Positions 39,406 through 50,366 of a DNA stretch of 64,000 bases are shown here, one piece after another. The stretch's first letter is position 1; each line of letters begins with the position of its first letter. Position numbers and translations under genes: made by a program. The DNA comes from Gammaproteobacteria bacterium (lineage in GTDB: Bacteria > Pseudomonadota > Gammaproteobacteria > Steroidobacterales > Steroidobacteraceae), in contig PKWJ01000009.1 of assembly GCA_003132025.1 (NCBI GenBank), forward strand, positions 631 through 64,630, written 5' to 3'. The notes below the pieces were generated by a model that made no database searches, was not told the origin of the DNA, and saw nothing but the letters and a program-made list of their open reading frames with translations.

Positions 39406-41823
39406 TCAGCCGTGCAGGCCAAGCGCCCGTTCCTGGTCCGCATGACCAAGACTGACCCGATTATCGGTACCCTCCCAGCCCTGCTGGTAGCGGCGGGTGA
39501 AATTGAGTTCAGCCGCACCGGCCAGCTCCGCGGCCGACAGGCGCACCGCCCACAGGCCGAACGGCTGGGCGCTGGCCGCGCGTTCCTCGACGCGTTGCCA
39601 GCCGTCGAAGCCAAAATGCAGCGTGAATGCGCTTCGATCCTCGATCAGCAGCGCGCGGCCGATTTCGTGCTGCAGCACCGGCACTTCAGTGCGCCAGTGC
39701 CAGGCGGCCGCCTGGCGCGCGTCGTACTGATCGCCGCTGACGCGGTAGCGCTGCTCGACTGCCTGCAGCAGCTCGATCGGCCGTCGATCCTCGCGCGCAA
39801 TCAGCAGCTTCAGGAACTCCGCGTGCGACCACAGCAGCGGCATGGCGCTGCCCGACGGACGGCCGGGCTCGAGTCCGAGCGCCGCGATCGGTGCACTGTC
39901 CCACACCTGCTCCGGCAGCAGGCCGCCGATGCTCGAGCAGCGCCACATGGTTCGCAGATACGAAATCGGATCCTCGCCACTCTGCATCGCCAGGTGACCA
40001 CGTTCGCCGACCAGCAGCGGCCAGCCGCGGCCGACGCCATTGCCGTCGAACGGTCGTCCGTCCGGGTACTCGCCGTAACCATCCTCGTTGTAGCGGTGAT
40101 AGACCGCTCCCGAAGGCGTCATCACCTTGAGCACCTGGTCGACCACCTTGATGGTGTCCTGGACGCGCGGGTCGTGCGCGCTGCGCAATCCCAGGCGCAC
40201 CAGGTAGGAAAAATCCATGCTCACCAGCGCCGAAGCCACGATCGACTCGCCTTCGCGATTGCGCAGCTGCACCTGGCCGGCGAGCGCGCCGCAGCGCTCG
40301 GCGCTGCCCAGGCGCACGTAGTAACCCTTGACGCCGATGCTGTGCGACAGCTGCGTGTCGCACACATAGCACCAGAACTCCAGCCGCTCGTTCCAGTCAT
40401 CGGCCAGACTGAGCGCGTACTGGCGCTCGTCGTCCGCAAGCCACGGCACGGCCGCGACCAGCGCGCTGACCGCCGCCGCCAGCGTGAACGGGCTCACGCC
40501 CGGATTCTCCTCCCAGCGATCCTGCGGGCTCGAGGGGCCGGTACGCGCGATGAAGCCGACCGCCGCGCGCACCATGTTCCTGGTCCCCGGCAGCTCGGCC
40601 TCGCCTATCTCGCGCAGCTTCGCCGCCAGCAGCACCGGAAACGCGGCCTCATCGAGCTGCACCCCGACCCAGAACGGCTCGCCGCTGGGAAAATAGTTCT
40701 GTGGCCAGCGGCCATCGCGGCGCTGCGATGCCGTCAGATGCGCCAGCATATGACGCGCGTCGATCATCTGATGCGCGGCCAGCAAGGCAAATGCGGTGAG
40801 CGTCGCATCGCGCGGCCACACCAGGTGATAGCCGCCCAGATTGTCGGTGCTATTGCCCCACGGCACGCTCAGGCTGGCGACCACCGCTCCAGGATATGCG
40901 CGATCCTCGTGAATCTTCAGCACCGCGGCCGACAGCAGCCCCGCATCGCCGAGGATATCGTCCGGACGCGGCAGTTGCAGCTGCGCACCCCAGTCGTTCC
41001 AGTCCTGCAGAAATTCGGCGCGCAGCGCAGCGAACGACGCCGCCAGCGCAGTGCGCGCCCGGGTAAAGGCACCATAAGCGCTGCCGGCGAAACCAAGCGC
41101 GAGGATGCCGGCATCGTCCGCGAGCTCAGCGGTGAGCGCCACGCTGCCGTTCTCGGCGCTGGTGAAACCATAGGTGAGCTGGCCATGACGATCCAAGTCC
41201 TGCCAGCCGTCGGATGCCCCTACATAACCGCAGCTGAGCTTGCCGAGCGGTGCGTCCGCCGCGAGGCACATGCAGAAATCCCCGTGCCTGGCATATCCGT
41301 AGCCGCGCTCGAGCCAGGCGCTGTTGTGGCGGCCGGTGCTGCCCAGGTGCGGCGCGACGATCACCACCAGCCGATACGGCCCGATGATCTTGAAACGTAC
41401 CAGCAGCACATCGCGTTGCGGTGCCGGCAGCACTTCCAGGGCGAGCTCATAGTCATCGCCGTGATGCGTGATCGTCAGTGCCGGCAGGTACGGCCCCGGC
41501 GTCGACAACGTGTACTCGCGTACGCGCTTGAGATCGATCCAGCGCCCGCCGCCGACCAGATAGAAGCCGAAGTCGCGGATCTGCGGCTGGCCGGTGGATG
41601 GCCAGTAGATCTCGTTGATGATGCCGTGTCCGACCGTGACCCACAGGCGCGAACCGCCGAGCGCGGTGCTGACGTAATCCTTGTCGCTCGAGGACCAGGT
41701 GGGTGCGATGCCCGGTGCGCCGAACGCCGCGCCGCCGGGATCCTCGGCATCCGCCGCCGGCGCGCCATCGCCCACGTTGTCGTCGTCCGAGCCGCCGCCA
41801 GACGTACCCTCGCTATCCGCCAT
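39406..41823 (-). CDS. GH15 glucoamylase-like protein
   Basis: TVGHGIINEIYWPSTGQPQIRDFGFYL; GGYHLVWPRDATLTAFAL; PLLWSHAEFLKLLIA. Confidence 0.9.
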   Translation of the reverse strand: MADSEGTSGGGSDDDNVGDGAPAADAEDPGGAAFGAPGIAPTWSSSDKDYVSTALGGSRLWVTVGHGIINEIYWPSTGQPQIRDFGFYLVGGGRWIDLKRVREYTLSTPGPYLPALTITHHGDDYELALEVLPAPQRDVLLVRFKIIGPYRLVVIVAPHLGSTGRHNSAWLERGYGYARHGDFCMCLAADAPLGKLSCGYVGASDGWQDLDRHGQLTYGFTSAENGSVALTAELADDAGILALGFAGSAYGAFTRARTALAASFAALRAEFLQDWNDWGAQLQLPRPDDILGDAGLLSAAVLKIHEDRAYPGAVVASLSVPWGNSTDNLGGYHLVWPRDATLTAFALLAAHQMIDARHMLAHLTASQRRDGRWPQNYFPSGEPFWVGVQLDEAAFPVLLAAKLREIGEAELPGTRNMVRAAVGFIARTGPSSPQDRWEENPGVSPFTLAAAVSALVAAVPWLADDERQYALSLADDWNERLEFWCYVCDTQLSHSIGVKGYYVRLGSAERCGALAGQVQLRNREGESIVASALVSMDFSYLVRLGLRSAHDPRVQDTIKVVDQVLKVMTPSGAVYHRYNEDGYGEYPDGRPFDGNGVGRGWPLLVGERGHLAMQSGEDPISYLRTMWRCSSIGGLLPEQVWDSAPIAALGLEPGRPSGSAMPLLWSHAEFLKLLIAREDRRPIELLQAVEQRYRVSGDQYDARQAAAWHWRTEVPVLQHEIGRALLIEDRSAFTLHFGFDGWQRVEERAASAQPFGLWAVRLSAAELAGAAELNFTRRYQQGWEGTDNRVSLGHADQERALGLHG

Positions 41824-42595
41824 GGCTGAACGCCGGATAATCGGTCATGCCGCCGTCGACCAGCACGCTGCTGCCGGTCACGTAGGCTGCCACATCGGAT
41901 GCCAGCACCACCGCCATGCCGGCCACGTCTTCGGGCTCTCCAACCCGACCGATCGCGATCTTGCTGATCAAGTCCTGCTGCCCGGCCGCGTCCTGCCAGA
42001 CCGTGGCGTTGATCGGCGTGCGGATCGCCCCCGGGGCGATACACAGCACGCGCACGCCATAGGGCCCGGCCTCCTGTGCCAGCGTCTTCGACATCATCGA
42101 TACTCCGGCCTTGCTGGCCGCGTAGGCGCTGTAGCCGCTCCACGCGATCAGTTCGTGCACGCTGCTGGTGTTGATGATCACGCCCGAGCGTTGCGGCACC
42201 ATGCGTTTGAGCGCTTCGCGCGCGCACAGGAATGCGCCGACCAGGTTGATCTGCAGCACCCGGTTCCATGCTGCCGTGTCAGCCTCCCAGGCCATGGCGC
42301 GCGTACCGTCGATGCCGGCATTGTTGACCAGCACGTCCAGACCGCCCCAGGCGCCGTCGATCTTCCGGAACATCGCCGCAACGTCATTCGCCTGGGTGAC
42401 ATCGGCGGCAAGCTCCAGCACTTCACCGCCGCCGGCACGCAACTGACCGGCCAGCTGCGCGGTCTGTTCCGGATGCACCACATAGTTGATCGCCACGCGC
42501 GCATGCTCGGCGGCAAAGGCGCGCACCATCGCCGCACCCAGTCCGGAATTTCCGCCGGTGACCAATACCCGCTTGCCGGTGAGTTTCAGATCCAT
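41813..42595 (-). CDS. SDR-family (glucose 1-dehydrogenase-like) oxidoreductase
   Basis: LVTGGNSGLGAAMVRAF, NNAGIDG, YAASKAGVSMMSKTLA. Confidence 0.9.
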   Translation of the reverse strand: MDLKLTGKRVLVTGGNSGLGAAMVRAFAAEHARVAINYVVHPEQTAQLAGQLRAGGGEVLELAADVTQANDVAAMFRKIDGAWGGLDVLVNNAGIDGTRAMAWEADTAAWNRVLQINLVGAFLCAREALKRMVPQRSGVIINTSSVHELIAWSGYSAYAASKAGVSMMSKTLAQEAGPYGVRVLCIAPGAIRTPINATVWQDAAGQQDLISKIAIGRVGEPEDVAGMAVVLASDVAAYVTGSSVLVDGGMTDYPAFSHGG

Positions 42596-42669
42596 GTTGG
42601 CCTCCGTTCGGGCCAGCATAGCGATCTTTAGTGCCGTGCAGAAGTCGGCGCGGCGATAATGCCGCTGCC

Positions 42670-43565
42670 ATGTCGATGCGGAACTTTCTACATTACGTGC
42701 TGTTAATCGCGCACCCGACGGTCGTGTTCCTGGTCGCCGCGCTGACGCTGGGCTTTCTGCTCGCCATGTACGCTGGACTGGCCGGGATCGTGCTGGCACT
42801 ACTGCTGCTGATGTGGCTGTTCAACTACGCCTACGTGCTGCTGGAACACATCGCCAACGGCGCGCGCGAGCCGCCGGTGCTGGCGATCGAGATGCTCAAT
42901 CCGCTGAACGAGCAGCGGCCACCGCTGCAGCTGGCAATCGTGCTGCTGGTGTGCGCCGCGCTGTCGTGGCTCGCGCATTATCTGAGCACCGCACTCGCGA
43001 TCGCGCTCGCGGTACTGGCGTTCATTGCGTTGCCGGCCTCGATCGCCGCGCTGGGCGTCGGCACCAGTTTCCTGCAGGCCATCAACCCGATGGCGCTGTG
43101 GCACATCGTGCGGTCGCTGCGCATGGTGTATGCCGCCATCGTGGTGCTGGTCCTCGGCTATGGCCTGGGACTGTCGCTGCTCGCCAGCCGCTCGCTGCTG
43201 CCGTTCCCGCTTCATGGATACCATTTATGGCGAGGCGCGCGGCGGCAACCTGTCCGGCGCCTGGCAGACCATCGAGCTCGAACTGGCGCGGCAGAATTAC
43301 GCCTTCGAGTACTACGACTGGCTGTTGGAACGCCTGGGCGGGCTCGACAACCGGCGGCTGGCCTCGCGCCTGGCGCAGGATTACATCACGCGTGCGCTGG
43401 CTCGCGACAACGCGCGCGTCACGCGGCTGGTGCAGCGCTGCCTGGCCGCCGATCCACAGTTCCGGCCGCGCTCAGGCGCTGCTGGTCGACTTCGAGCAGC
43501 ACTTTCCCGGCGACCTGGCGACTGCCCAGGCCGCGGCCATGGCCGAACAGCTCCGGCGCAGCTGA
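42670..43565 (+). pseudogene. Membrane protein gene broken by two apparent +1 frameshifts
   Basis: MSMRNFLHYVLLIAHPTVV... continues in frame 2 (DTIYGEARGGNLSGAWQTIELELARQNYAFEYYDWLLERLGG) then frame 3 (QALLVDFEQHFPGDLATAQAAAMAEQLRRS). Confidence 0.7.
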
Positions 43566-43567
43566 CC

Positions 43568-44290
43568 TCATCTGCCGGCGTTGCCGGCTGCACCCGGCAG
43601 GTCGAACACCAGCACCTCGGCCGCTCGCGCGTCGCGCAGCACCAGCGTGTCGCTGCCGCTGAGCTTCAGCGCATCGCCACCGCCCAGTTGCACGTCGTCG
43701 GCCTTGATCTGTCCGCGGGCAACATGGACATAAATGCGCCGATGCGGCGCGATCTGCAGCCGCGCACTCTCAGCGCCATCGAACAGGCCGGCATAGACAC
43801 GCGCGTCCTGGTGAATCAGCACCGATCCGTCTGCGCGATCCGGCGATGCGATCAGGCGCAGCCGGCCGCGCCGCTCCTGCTCACTTAAGTGCCGCTCCTC
43901 ATAACCGGGTTCGATGCCGCGCTCACTGGGCATGATCCAGATCTGCAGAAAGTGCACCGGCTCAGTGTTCGAGGCATTGAACTCGCTGTGCTGCACCCCG
44001 CGACCGGCGCTCATGCGCTGCACGTCGCCCGGCCCAATGGTCGAGCCATTGCCCATGGAGTCCTTGTGCGCCAGGGCGCCCGATAGTACGTAGCTGATGA
44101 TCTCCATGTCGCGGTGGGAGTGCGTACCGAAACCCGCCCCCGGCTGCACGCGATCCTCGTTGATCACCCGCAGCGCACCGAAATCGACGTGCTCGGGATC
44201 GAAGTAGTCGGCGAACGAGAAGGTGTGGAACGACTTCAACCAGCCGTGATCGGCAACCCCGCGCTCGTGGCTGCGTCTGATTTCCTGCAT
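43568..44290 (-). CDS. Pirin-family protein
   Basis: GWLKSFHTFSFADYFDPEHVDFGALRVINEDRVQPGAGFGTHSHRDMEIISYVLSG. Confidence 0.95.
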   Translation of the reverse strand: MQEIRRSHERGVADHGWLKSFHTFSFADYFDPEHVDFGALRVINEDRVQPGAGFGTHSHRDMEIISYVLSGALAHKDSMGNGSTIGPGDVQRMSAGRGVQHSEFNASNTEPVHFLQIWIMPSERGIEPGYEERHLSEQERRGRLRLIASPDRADGSVLIHQDARVYAGLFDGAESARLQIAPHRRIYVHVARGQIKADDVQLGGGDALKLSGSDTLVLRDARAAEVLVFDLPGAAGNAGR

Positions 44291-44419
44291 CGCGCTCTCC
44301 TTGAGGCAATCCCCGACAGATGGGGCCGGCGCCGCCGGAAAACAAGCGCCGGCGGCAGTGCCAAATTGCGCTAAAGTCAGCGCTGCCCTGGACCATCGTC
44401 ACCCCAGGAATCAGAGCCG

Positions 44420-45136
44420 ATGCTGATGACCACGGTACTCAACGGCTTGCTGCATTTCGGTTCGGTCGTGCTGCTGGCCGTGGGCGCACTGTTACCGATC
44501 GTGGATCCACTCGGCGGTGCGCCCATTTACCTTGCGATGACCGCGTCCCTCACCCACGAGGAGCGCGGCCGCATGGCGAAAGCAGTCGCGATCAACAGCT
44601 TCCTGCTGCTGATCGCCTCGGCCCTGATTGGCGCCTACGTGCTCGATTTTTTCGGGCTGTCGATTCCCGCGGTACAGGTCGCGGGCGGCATCGTGGTGTG
44701 CTCCATCGGCTGGTCACTGCTGAATAGTCCCAACTCGCCGCCGGCCCTGCAGCGCAACAGCCCATCGGCGACGCAGCCTGCGCCGGCAAACCCCGACGAT
44801 CTGAATCAGCGCGCCTTCTATCCGATGACGATGCCGCTGACCGTGGGCCCGGGTTCGATCTCGGTGGCCCTGACGCTCGGCGCCAATCCGGCGCCTGGCT
44901 TTCGCTCATTGCTGGCGACGTCGCTGGCGCAGGCGATCGGAATCCTGATCGTCGCGATCGGCGTCTACCTGTGCTATCGCTACGCCGATCGCATCCTGCA
45001 GAAGCTCGGCCCTACCGGTACCGGTGTGGTGGTGCGCCTGTCGGCATTCATCCTGCTGTGCATCGGCGTTCAGATCTGCTGGAACGGCATCCACGGACTG
45101 GTCGCCGCCGGCTTTCACCTCACGCCCCCGACCTAG
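44420..45136 (+). CDS. MarC-family membrane protein
   Basis: LPIVDPLGGAPIYLAMT; AFYPMTMPLTVGPGSISVALTLGA. Confidence 0.92.
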   Translation: MLMTTVLNGLLHFGSVVLLAVGALLPIVDPLGGAPIYLAMTASLTHEERGRMAKAVAINSFLLLIASALIGAYVLDFFGLSIPAVQVAGGIVVCSIGWSLLNSPNSPPALQRNSPSATQPAPANPDDLNQRAFYPMTMPLTVGPGSISVALTLGANPAPGFRSLLATSLAQAIGILIVAIGVYLCYRYADRILQKLGPTGTGVVVRLSAFILLCIGVQICWNGIHGLVAAGFHLTPPT

Positions 45137-45157
45137 CCCCGCGCCCTGGCCCCTGTT

Positions 45158-47845
45158 TTAGCCGCTGTTGCGCAGCGCCGTCGCCACGGCGTTGATCGAC
45201 AGCTGCAGGCCTTCGCGGATACGCGGATCCTTCTCGCCCGCCCGATGTCGCTTGAGCAGCTCGACCTGCAACCAGTTCAGCGGCTCGATGTACGGCAGGC
45301 GCAGCCGGATCGCGGCGTCGAGGGCCGGGTGTTTCTCCAGCAGCCGCGTCTGTCCGGTCAACGACAGCAGCGCATCATGCGTCGCCTGCCAGCCATCGCG
45401 GATGCGCCCGAAGATGACCTCCGCCAGCGCACGGTCCTGCACCAGGCCGGCATAGCGTGCGGCGATGCTCATATCGGATTTCGACAGCACCATCTCCAGA
45501 TTATCCAGCGTAGCGCGCAGGAACGGCCAGCCCTCGACCATTTCGCGCAGCAGCGCGGTGTCGCCAAAAGAGCGCAGCGCATGACCGACGCCATACCAGC
45601 CCGGAAGCATGACGCGCGCCTGCGCCCAGCTGAACACCCACGGTATCGCCCGCAGGTCCTCGATGCGGTCGGAATTGGTGCGCGACGCGGGCCGCGAACC
45701 AATCTTGAGTTCCGCGATCTCGCGCAGCGGCGTCATCTGCTTGAACACGGTGGCGAAGCCCTCGGTCTCGTACACCAGCGAGCGATAGGCCTGGAACGCC
45801 GCCTGCGACAGCGCGTCCATCGCCGCGGCGAACCGCGGCCGATCGTGCGCCGAGACGCTGTCGCCCTCCAGCGATGCCATCAGCGTGGCCGAGGTGATGG
45901 CCTCGAGGTTGCTGCTGGCGCTCTCGGCGGTGGCATATTTCGCGGCGATGACTTCGCCCTGCTCGGTAATTCGAATGCGGCCGTTCACGGTGCCGTGCGG
46001 CTGCGCGCGAATCGCGGCCACCGATGAGCCACCGCCGCGGCCCACGGCACCGCCGCGGCCGTGGAACACCTGCATCCTCGTGCCGCGCTGCTCGAACACC
46101 TCGGCCAGGGTGCGCGTGCCTTCGTGCAGGCTCCACACCGAGGTGAGATAGCCGCCGTCCTTGTTGGAATCGGAGTAGCCGACCATGACTTCCTGGTACC
46201 CGTGCGATGAGGTGACGACCGCCACCTCCGGCAGCGACAGCCAGTCGCGCATGATCTGCGAGGAATTCTTAAGATCCGCGATGGTTTCAAACAGCGGCAC
46301 CACCATGATCGAGGCGCGCCGGGCGCCGTGGCCGCGGTACAGGCCGGCCTCCTTGAGCAGAATGTTGACCTCGAGCAGGTCGGACACGCTGTCGCATTTG
46401 GACACGATGTAGGTGGTGATGCATGCCGGGCCATACATCTCGTGTCCGCGCGCCGCGGCGCGAACGATGGCGAGCTCCGACAGCGTTTCGGCGCCGTAGC
46501 TGGCGAACGGACTTGCCAGCAGGCGCTCGCTGGCCAGCTCGCGACGCAGCAGCTCGACCCGCGCGGCCTCGTCCAGCGCCTGGTAATTCGCCTCCACTCC
46601 GGCGACCTGCAGCAGCTCCATCACCACGCGCGCGTGCACGTCGGAGTTCTGCCGCAGATCCAGCGTCGCCAGATGAAAGCCGAAGGTCTCCACGGCGCGG
46701 ATCAGCCGTGCCAGCGCCCCGCCGCGCCCGAGCCAGCCGCGGCGGCTGGTCTCGAGCGACTGTTCCAGCGCCAGCAGGTCCGAGCGCAGGCTCTCGGCAT
46801 CCGGGTACGCCTCACCGCTCACCGATGCCGGACGCGGCGGCGCCCGGCCGGTCAGATTCTTGTAGGTCGCCGCCAGCCGTGCATAGCAGCCGGTGATGGC
46901 GCGCCGGTACGGTTCATCGCGCCGCGTCGGATTGTTGTCACCGCTTGCCTCGGCCAGCCGGTCCACCGCCTTGGTGACCGACGCCAGCTCGCTCGAGATC
47001 GAAAGCTCGGCGCCCATCGCATGCAGTCGCTCCAGGTAGTCGGCCAGCACCGTCTGCGACGCGCGCCCCAGCGCCTTGTGCAGCGAGTCTGCGGTCACGT
47101 TCGGATTGCCGTCACGGTCGCCGCCGATCCAGCTGCCCAGTCGCAGGAAGCTCTTCGGCCGATGCTTGAGCACCCGCTCCCAGCGCGCGTACAGCGACGG
47201 CAGCAGCGGCAGGAATATATCGCGCATGTACGCCAGTGCCGCTTCCACTTCGTCGGTCACGTACAGCCGCTCGCGCCGCAGCGCCCGCGTCTGCCACAGC
47301 AGCGCAATCTGGCGCGCGATCGCGTGCTCGATCAGCTCGCCTTCGGGTGTCTCGCTCGCACCGGCATCGCGCATGCGCATCATCACGGCGATGCGGTTGC
47401 GGTGGTCAAGCATGCTCTTGCGCATCACTTCGGTGGGATGCGCTGTCAGCACCGGCACGATCAGCGCGCGATTGAGCAGCGCCACCGCCTGCTGGACATC
47501 GATACCCAGCGAAGCCAGGCGCTGCAGAGCGCCAGCCAGATCCCCGCCTTCCTGCTCGGCCTGACTGCCGTGCAGATCCTCGGCCAGGTTCGCCAGCATC
47601 GAAAACAGCATGAAGCTGCGCACAAAGGCGACAGTCTCATCGAGTGTCAGCGTGTCCAGGCCCGGTCCGACGCCGCGTACGTCGCCCACACCACGATAGC
47701 GATCGACCGAGGTGGCGCGGATGAATTCGATGCGCTGGAACAGCGCCTCGCTGCCGTATTCGCGGATTACGTCGCCGAGCAGCTTGCCGAGGAAACGCAC
47801 ATCGGCGTTCTGGGTGATGACCAGGGTCGATTGGGACATGAGCAT
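45158..47845 (-). CDS. ppc: Phosphoenolpyruvate carboxylase
   Basis: VLTAHPTEVMRKS, RLGSWIGGDRDGNPNV, VMVGYSDSNKDGGYLTS, FHGRGGAVGRGGG. Confidence 0.97.
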   Translation of the reverse strand: MLMSQSTLVITQNADVRFLGKLLGDVIREYGSEALFQRIEFIRATSVDRYRGVGDVRGVGPGLDTLTLDETVAFVRSFMLFSMLANLAEDLHGSQAEQEGGDLAGALQRLASLGIDVQQAVALLNRALIVPVLTAHPTEVMRKSMLDHRNRIAVMMRMRDAGASETPEGELIEHAIARQIALLWQTRALRRERLYVTDEVEAALAYMRDIFLPLLPSLYARWERVLKHRPKSFLRLGSWIGGDRDGNPNVTADSLHKALGRASQTVLADYLERLHAMGAELSISSELASVTKAVDRLAEASGDNNPTRRDEPYRRAITGCYARLAATYKNLTGRAPPRPASVSGEAYPDAESLRSDLLALEQSLETSRRGWLGRGGALARLIRAVETFGFHLATLDLRQNSDVHARVVMELLQVAGVEANYQALDEAARVELLRRELASERLLASPFASYGAETLSELAIVRAAARGHEMYGPACITTYIVSKCDSVSDLLEVNILLKEAGLYRGHGARRASIMVVPLFETIADLKNSSQIMRDWLSLPEVAVVTSSHGYQEVMVGYSDSNKDGGYLTSVWSLHEGTRTLAEVFEQRGTRMQVFHGRGGAVGRGGGSSVAAIRAQPHGTVNGRIRITEQGEVIAAKYATAESASSNLEAITSATLMASLEGDSVSAHDRPRFAAAMDALSQAAFQAYRSLVYETEGFATVFKQMTPLREIAELKIGSRPASRTNSDRIEDLRAIPWVFSWAQARVMLPGWYGVGHALRSFGDTALLREMVEGWPFLRATLDNLEMVLSKSDMSIAARYAGLVQDRALAEVIFGRIRDGWQATHDALLSLTGQTRLLEKHPALDAAIRLRLPYIEPLNWLQVELLKRHRAGEKDPRIREGLQLSINAVATALRNSG

Positions 47846-48051
47846 CCGGCACTTAGGTCGGGCTGCTACTGAAACACACCGGGTCGTTCGCTGTCGACGT
47901 GCGGTGGCGGGCGGCGCTGCCCTGAATGCGCGAGCTGCCGCTGCCGCCCTGCCCCGTTAGCGGGCGGCGCCGCGCTGCCGCCCGATGCAGGCGGCCCGGC
48001 CCACGGGTGGCGGCCCACAGCTGGCCGCCACGTGGGCCTGCGTTCAGCCCG

Positions 48052-49695
48052 TCAGAACAGGGCCGCTGCCTTCTGGATTGCGATGTAGACGCCGATCAGG
48101 AACGGAATGCCGATCGCCGCCCAGGCCAGCACGCCGGCGAAGCCAAAGCTGCCGCGGGCGGCGAGCTCGGCGCCGGCGGCGGTGCGATCCTCGCGCTGCA
48201 ACGCTTTCTCGCGCGCCAGTTGCTCCGCGCTCATGTAGTGTTTTGGATTTACCGGGCGCACCAGCAGGTTGCACACCAGTCCCACCAGCAGCAGACCTGC
48301 CAATATATAAAGTGTGCGGTCGTACACCAGCGTGTGGGGGATGCCGGCATCGATCTGCGCCTGACGCACGGCGGCGATCAGGAACGGGCCGGCGATGCCG
48401 GCCACCGACCAGGCGGTAAGCAACCGGCCATGGATAGCGCCGACCATTTGCGTGCCGAACACGTCTGCCAGGTATGCCGGGATGGTCGCGAATCCGCCGC
48501 CATACATCGTCAGGATCAGGCATACCGCGGCCACGAACAGACCGGCCTGTCCCAGGTGTCCGAACGTGGGCAGGCTGATGTACAACGCCATGCCGAGCAC
48601 AAAGAACACCATGTAAGTGACCTTGCGACCGATGTAGTCGGAGATCGACGCCCAGAATATTCGCCCCACACTGTTGAACAGGCTGATCAGGCCGACCAGA
48701 CCGGCGGCGGAAGCCACCACTGCCGCTTTCTGCGCCGCGGTCAGCGCAGCGGCCGTATCCAGCCCGATCAGATGACCGCCGAACACGTCCTGTAGCATCG
48801 GGCTGGCCATCGAGATGACGCCGATGCCGGCCGTCACGTTCATGCACAGCACGCCCCACAGCAGCCAGAACTGCGGCGTCTTCCAGGCTACATTCAGGTG
48901 TACCTGCTGCGCGGTGATCATCGCCTTGCTGAGACCACTGGCCGGCGGGCTCCATCCCGTGGGCCTCCAGCCGCTGGGCGGGATGCGCATGCCAAAGGCA
49001 CCGGCCGACATCACCAGGAAGTACAAAATACCCATTGCGATGAGCGTTGCAGCCACACCGTGGGCCGGAACGCCGGCGCCGAAGTGCTTCATCAGGGCGA
49101 CGGCAATCGGCGCTCCGATCATCGCGCCGCCGCCATAGCCCATGATCGCGAAGCCGGTGGCCATGCCGCGTCGGTCGGGAAACCATTTAATCAGCGTCGA
49201 TACCGGGCTGATGTAGCCGAGGCCCTGGCCGACCCCGCCCAGGATCCCGGCGCCCAGCCATAGCAGCCATAACTGGTGCATCGACACGCCGATGCCTCCG
49301 AGTATCAGACCGCCACCCCAGCACAGCGCAGCGATGAATCCGGCCTTGCGAGGCCCGGCGCGCTCGAGCCAGCCGCCCCACAGCGCCGCGGAAATGCCGA
49401 GCACGGCGATGAAGAATTCGAACGTGTGAGTGACCAGCGGAACACTCCAGTTGCAAGTCGTGCTCGTCAGCATGGCTGACAGGCCCAGGGCCTTGCAGGC
49501 CGCGTCGTCGGTGCCGCTGAGCAGCCTGCTCATCGGCAGCCAGAACACCGAAAATCCGTAGGCCATGCCGATGCACAGATGAATCGCCAGGGCCGCGGGC
49601 GGCACCAGCCAGCGGTTGAAATTCGGCCCGGCGACAGAGCGATCGCGGTCCAGCAGTCCCGCGGACGCTGCGGAAGTGGTTAGCGCTTCAGCCAT
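48052..49695 (-). CDS. OFA-type MFS (oxalate/formate-like) transporter
   Basis: MFS topology; GLGYISPVSTLIKWFPDRRGMATGFAIMGYGGGAMIGAP. Confidence 0.9.
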   Translation of the reverse strand: MAEALTTSAASAGLLDRDRSVAGPNFNRWLVPPAALAIHLCIGMAYGFSVFWLPMSRLLSGTDDAACKALGLSAMLTSTTCNWSVPLVTHTFEFFIAVLGISAALWGGWLERAGPRKAGFIAALCWGGGLILGGIGVSMHQLWLLWLGAGILGGVGQGLGYISPVSTLIKWFPDRRGMATGFAIMGYGGGAMIGAPIAVALMKHFGAGVPAHGVAATLIAMGILYFLVMSAGAFGMRIPPSGWRPTGWSPPASGLSKAMITAQQVHLNVAWKTPQFWLLWGVLCMNVTAGIGVISMASPMLQDVFGGHLIGLDTAAALTAAQKAAVVASAAGLVGLISLFNSVGRIFWASISDYIGRKVTYMVFFVLGMALYISLPTFGHLGQAGLFVAAVCLILTMYGGGFATIPAYLADVFGTQMVGAIHGRLLTAWSVAGIAGPFLIAAVRQAQIDAGIPHTLVYDRTLYILAGLLLVGLVCNLLVRPVNPKHYMSAEQLAREKALQREDRTAAGAELAARGSFGFAGVLAWAAIGIPFLIGVYIAIQKAAALF

Positions 49696-50030
49696 GGTGT
49701 CCCCTCGCTAGCGGTTATGGTTTTATTCAATGTTCCCAGACCCTGGTACATGATAATTCATGTCGCGGCCGAGCCAGCGAAATTACCGGTCCCGCGGCAA
49801 TTATGTCGTCGGCTGCGCCGCTTGTATGCACTGCACAATTGACCGCTCGTGGGGAAACAGCCGTCTTATTGCCGCAGCTTTTGCGCCTTCGCCATAGGTG
49901 CCGTCGCGCCTCCGGCCGGCCGCATCGGCTTTCGTTATCCGCAGATTCCTACAGTGCGAGCCGGCCGTCGGCCAATGACGCGCGGCGCTGCCTGCGAGAT
50001 GCTGCAGGCCTCAAAGGCACGGAGCAGCTA

Positions 50031-50363
50031 ATGACCAGTAATTTGCGGTCGACCAACACTGACGAAGGTATCCAATGCGCCGCCGACGGCCCGGGCGCGG
50101 CGCAACCGCCCGAGCGGCAGCGGCGCCCGGCGCCGGCGCCTAATCGCCCGGTGGCTGCTCGCGTTGCGTCCGGGTTGTCGACGCGACTCGAGCCTTCGAC
50201 CAAGGCCCCCGCCAACTTTGACCCGTCCTCGTCACGTCAGGCCCTGATCGCAACCGCAGCCTACTACCGCGCCGAAACGCGGGGCTTTCAGCCGGGGCAC
50301 GAATTGCAGGATTGGCTGGCGGCTGAACGCGAAATCGATGGCGTCGGCAGCGATCCGCTCTGA
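50031..50363 (+). CDS. DUF2934-like protein
   Basis: IATAAYYRAETRGFQPGHELQDWLAAEREI. Confidence 0.75.
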   Translation: MTSNLRSTNTDEGIQCAADGPGAAQPPERQRRPAPAPNRPVAARVASGLSTRLEPSTKAPANFDPSSSRQALIATAAYYRAETRGFQPGHELQDWLAAEREIDGVGSDPL

Positions 50364-50366
50364 TCT

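Noticed and set aside
38635-41829. 1064-aa plus-strand ORF
   Set aside because: Antisense to aquaporin and GH15 genes, which have clear family motifs; Arg/Gln/His-rich translation typical of a GC-rich shadow frame.
42670-43565. Programmed ribosomal frameshifting
   Set aside because: Two shifts at unrelated sequences without slippery heptamers or obvious stimulators; error or pseudogenisation is simpler.
46328-47872. 514-aa plus-strand ORF opposite ppc
   Set aside because: Shadow frame; ppc on the minus strand is unambiguous.
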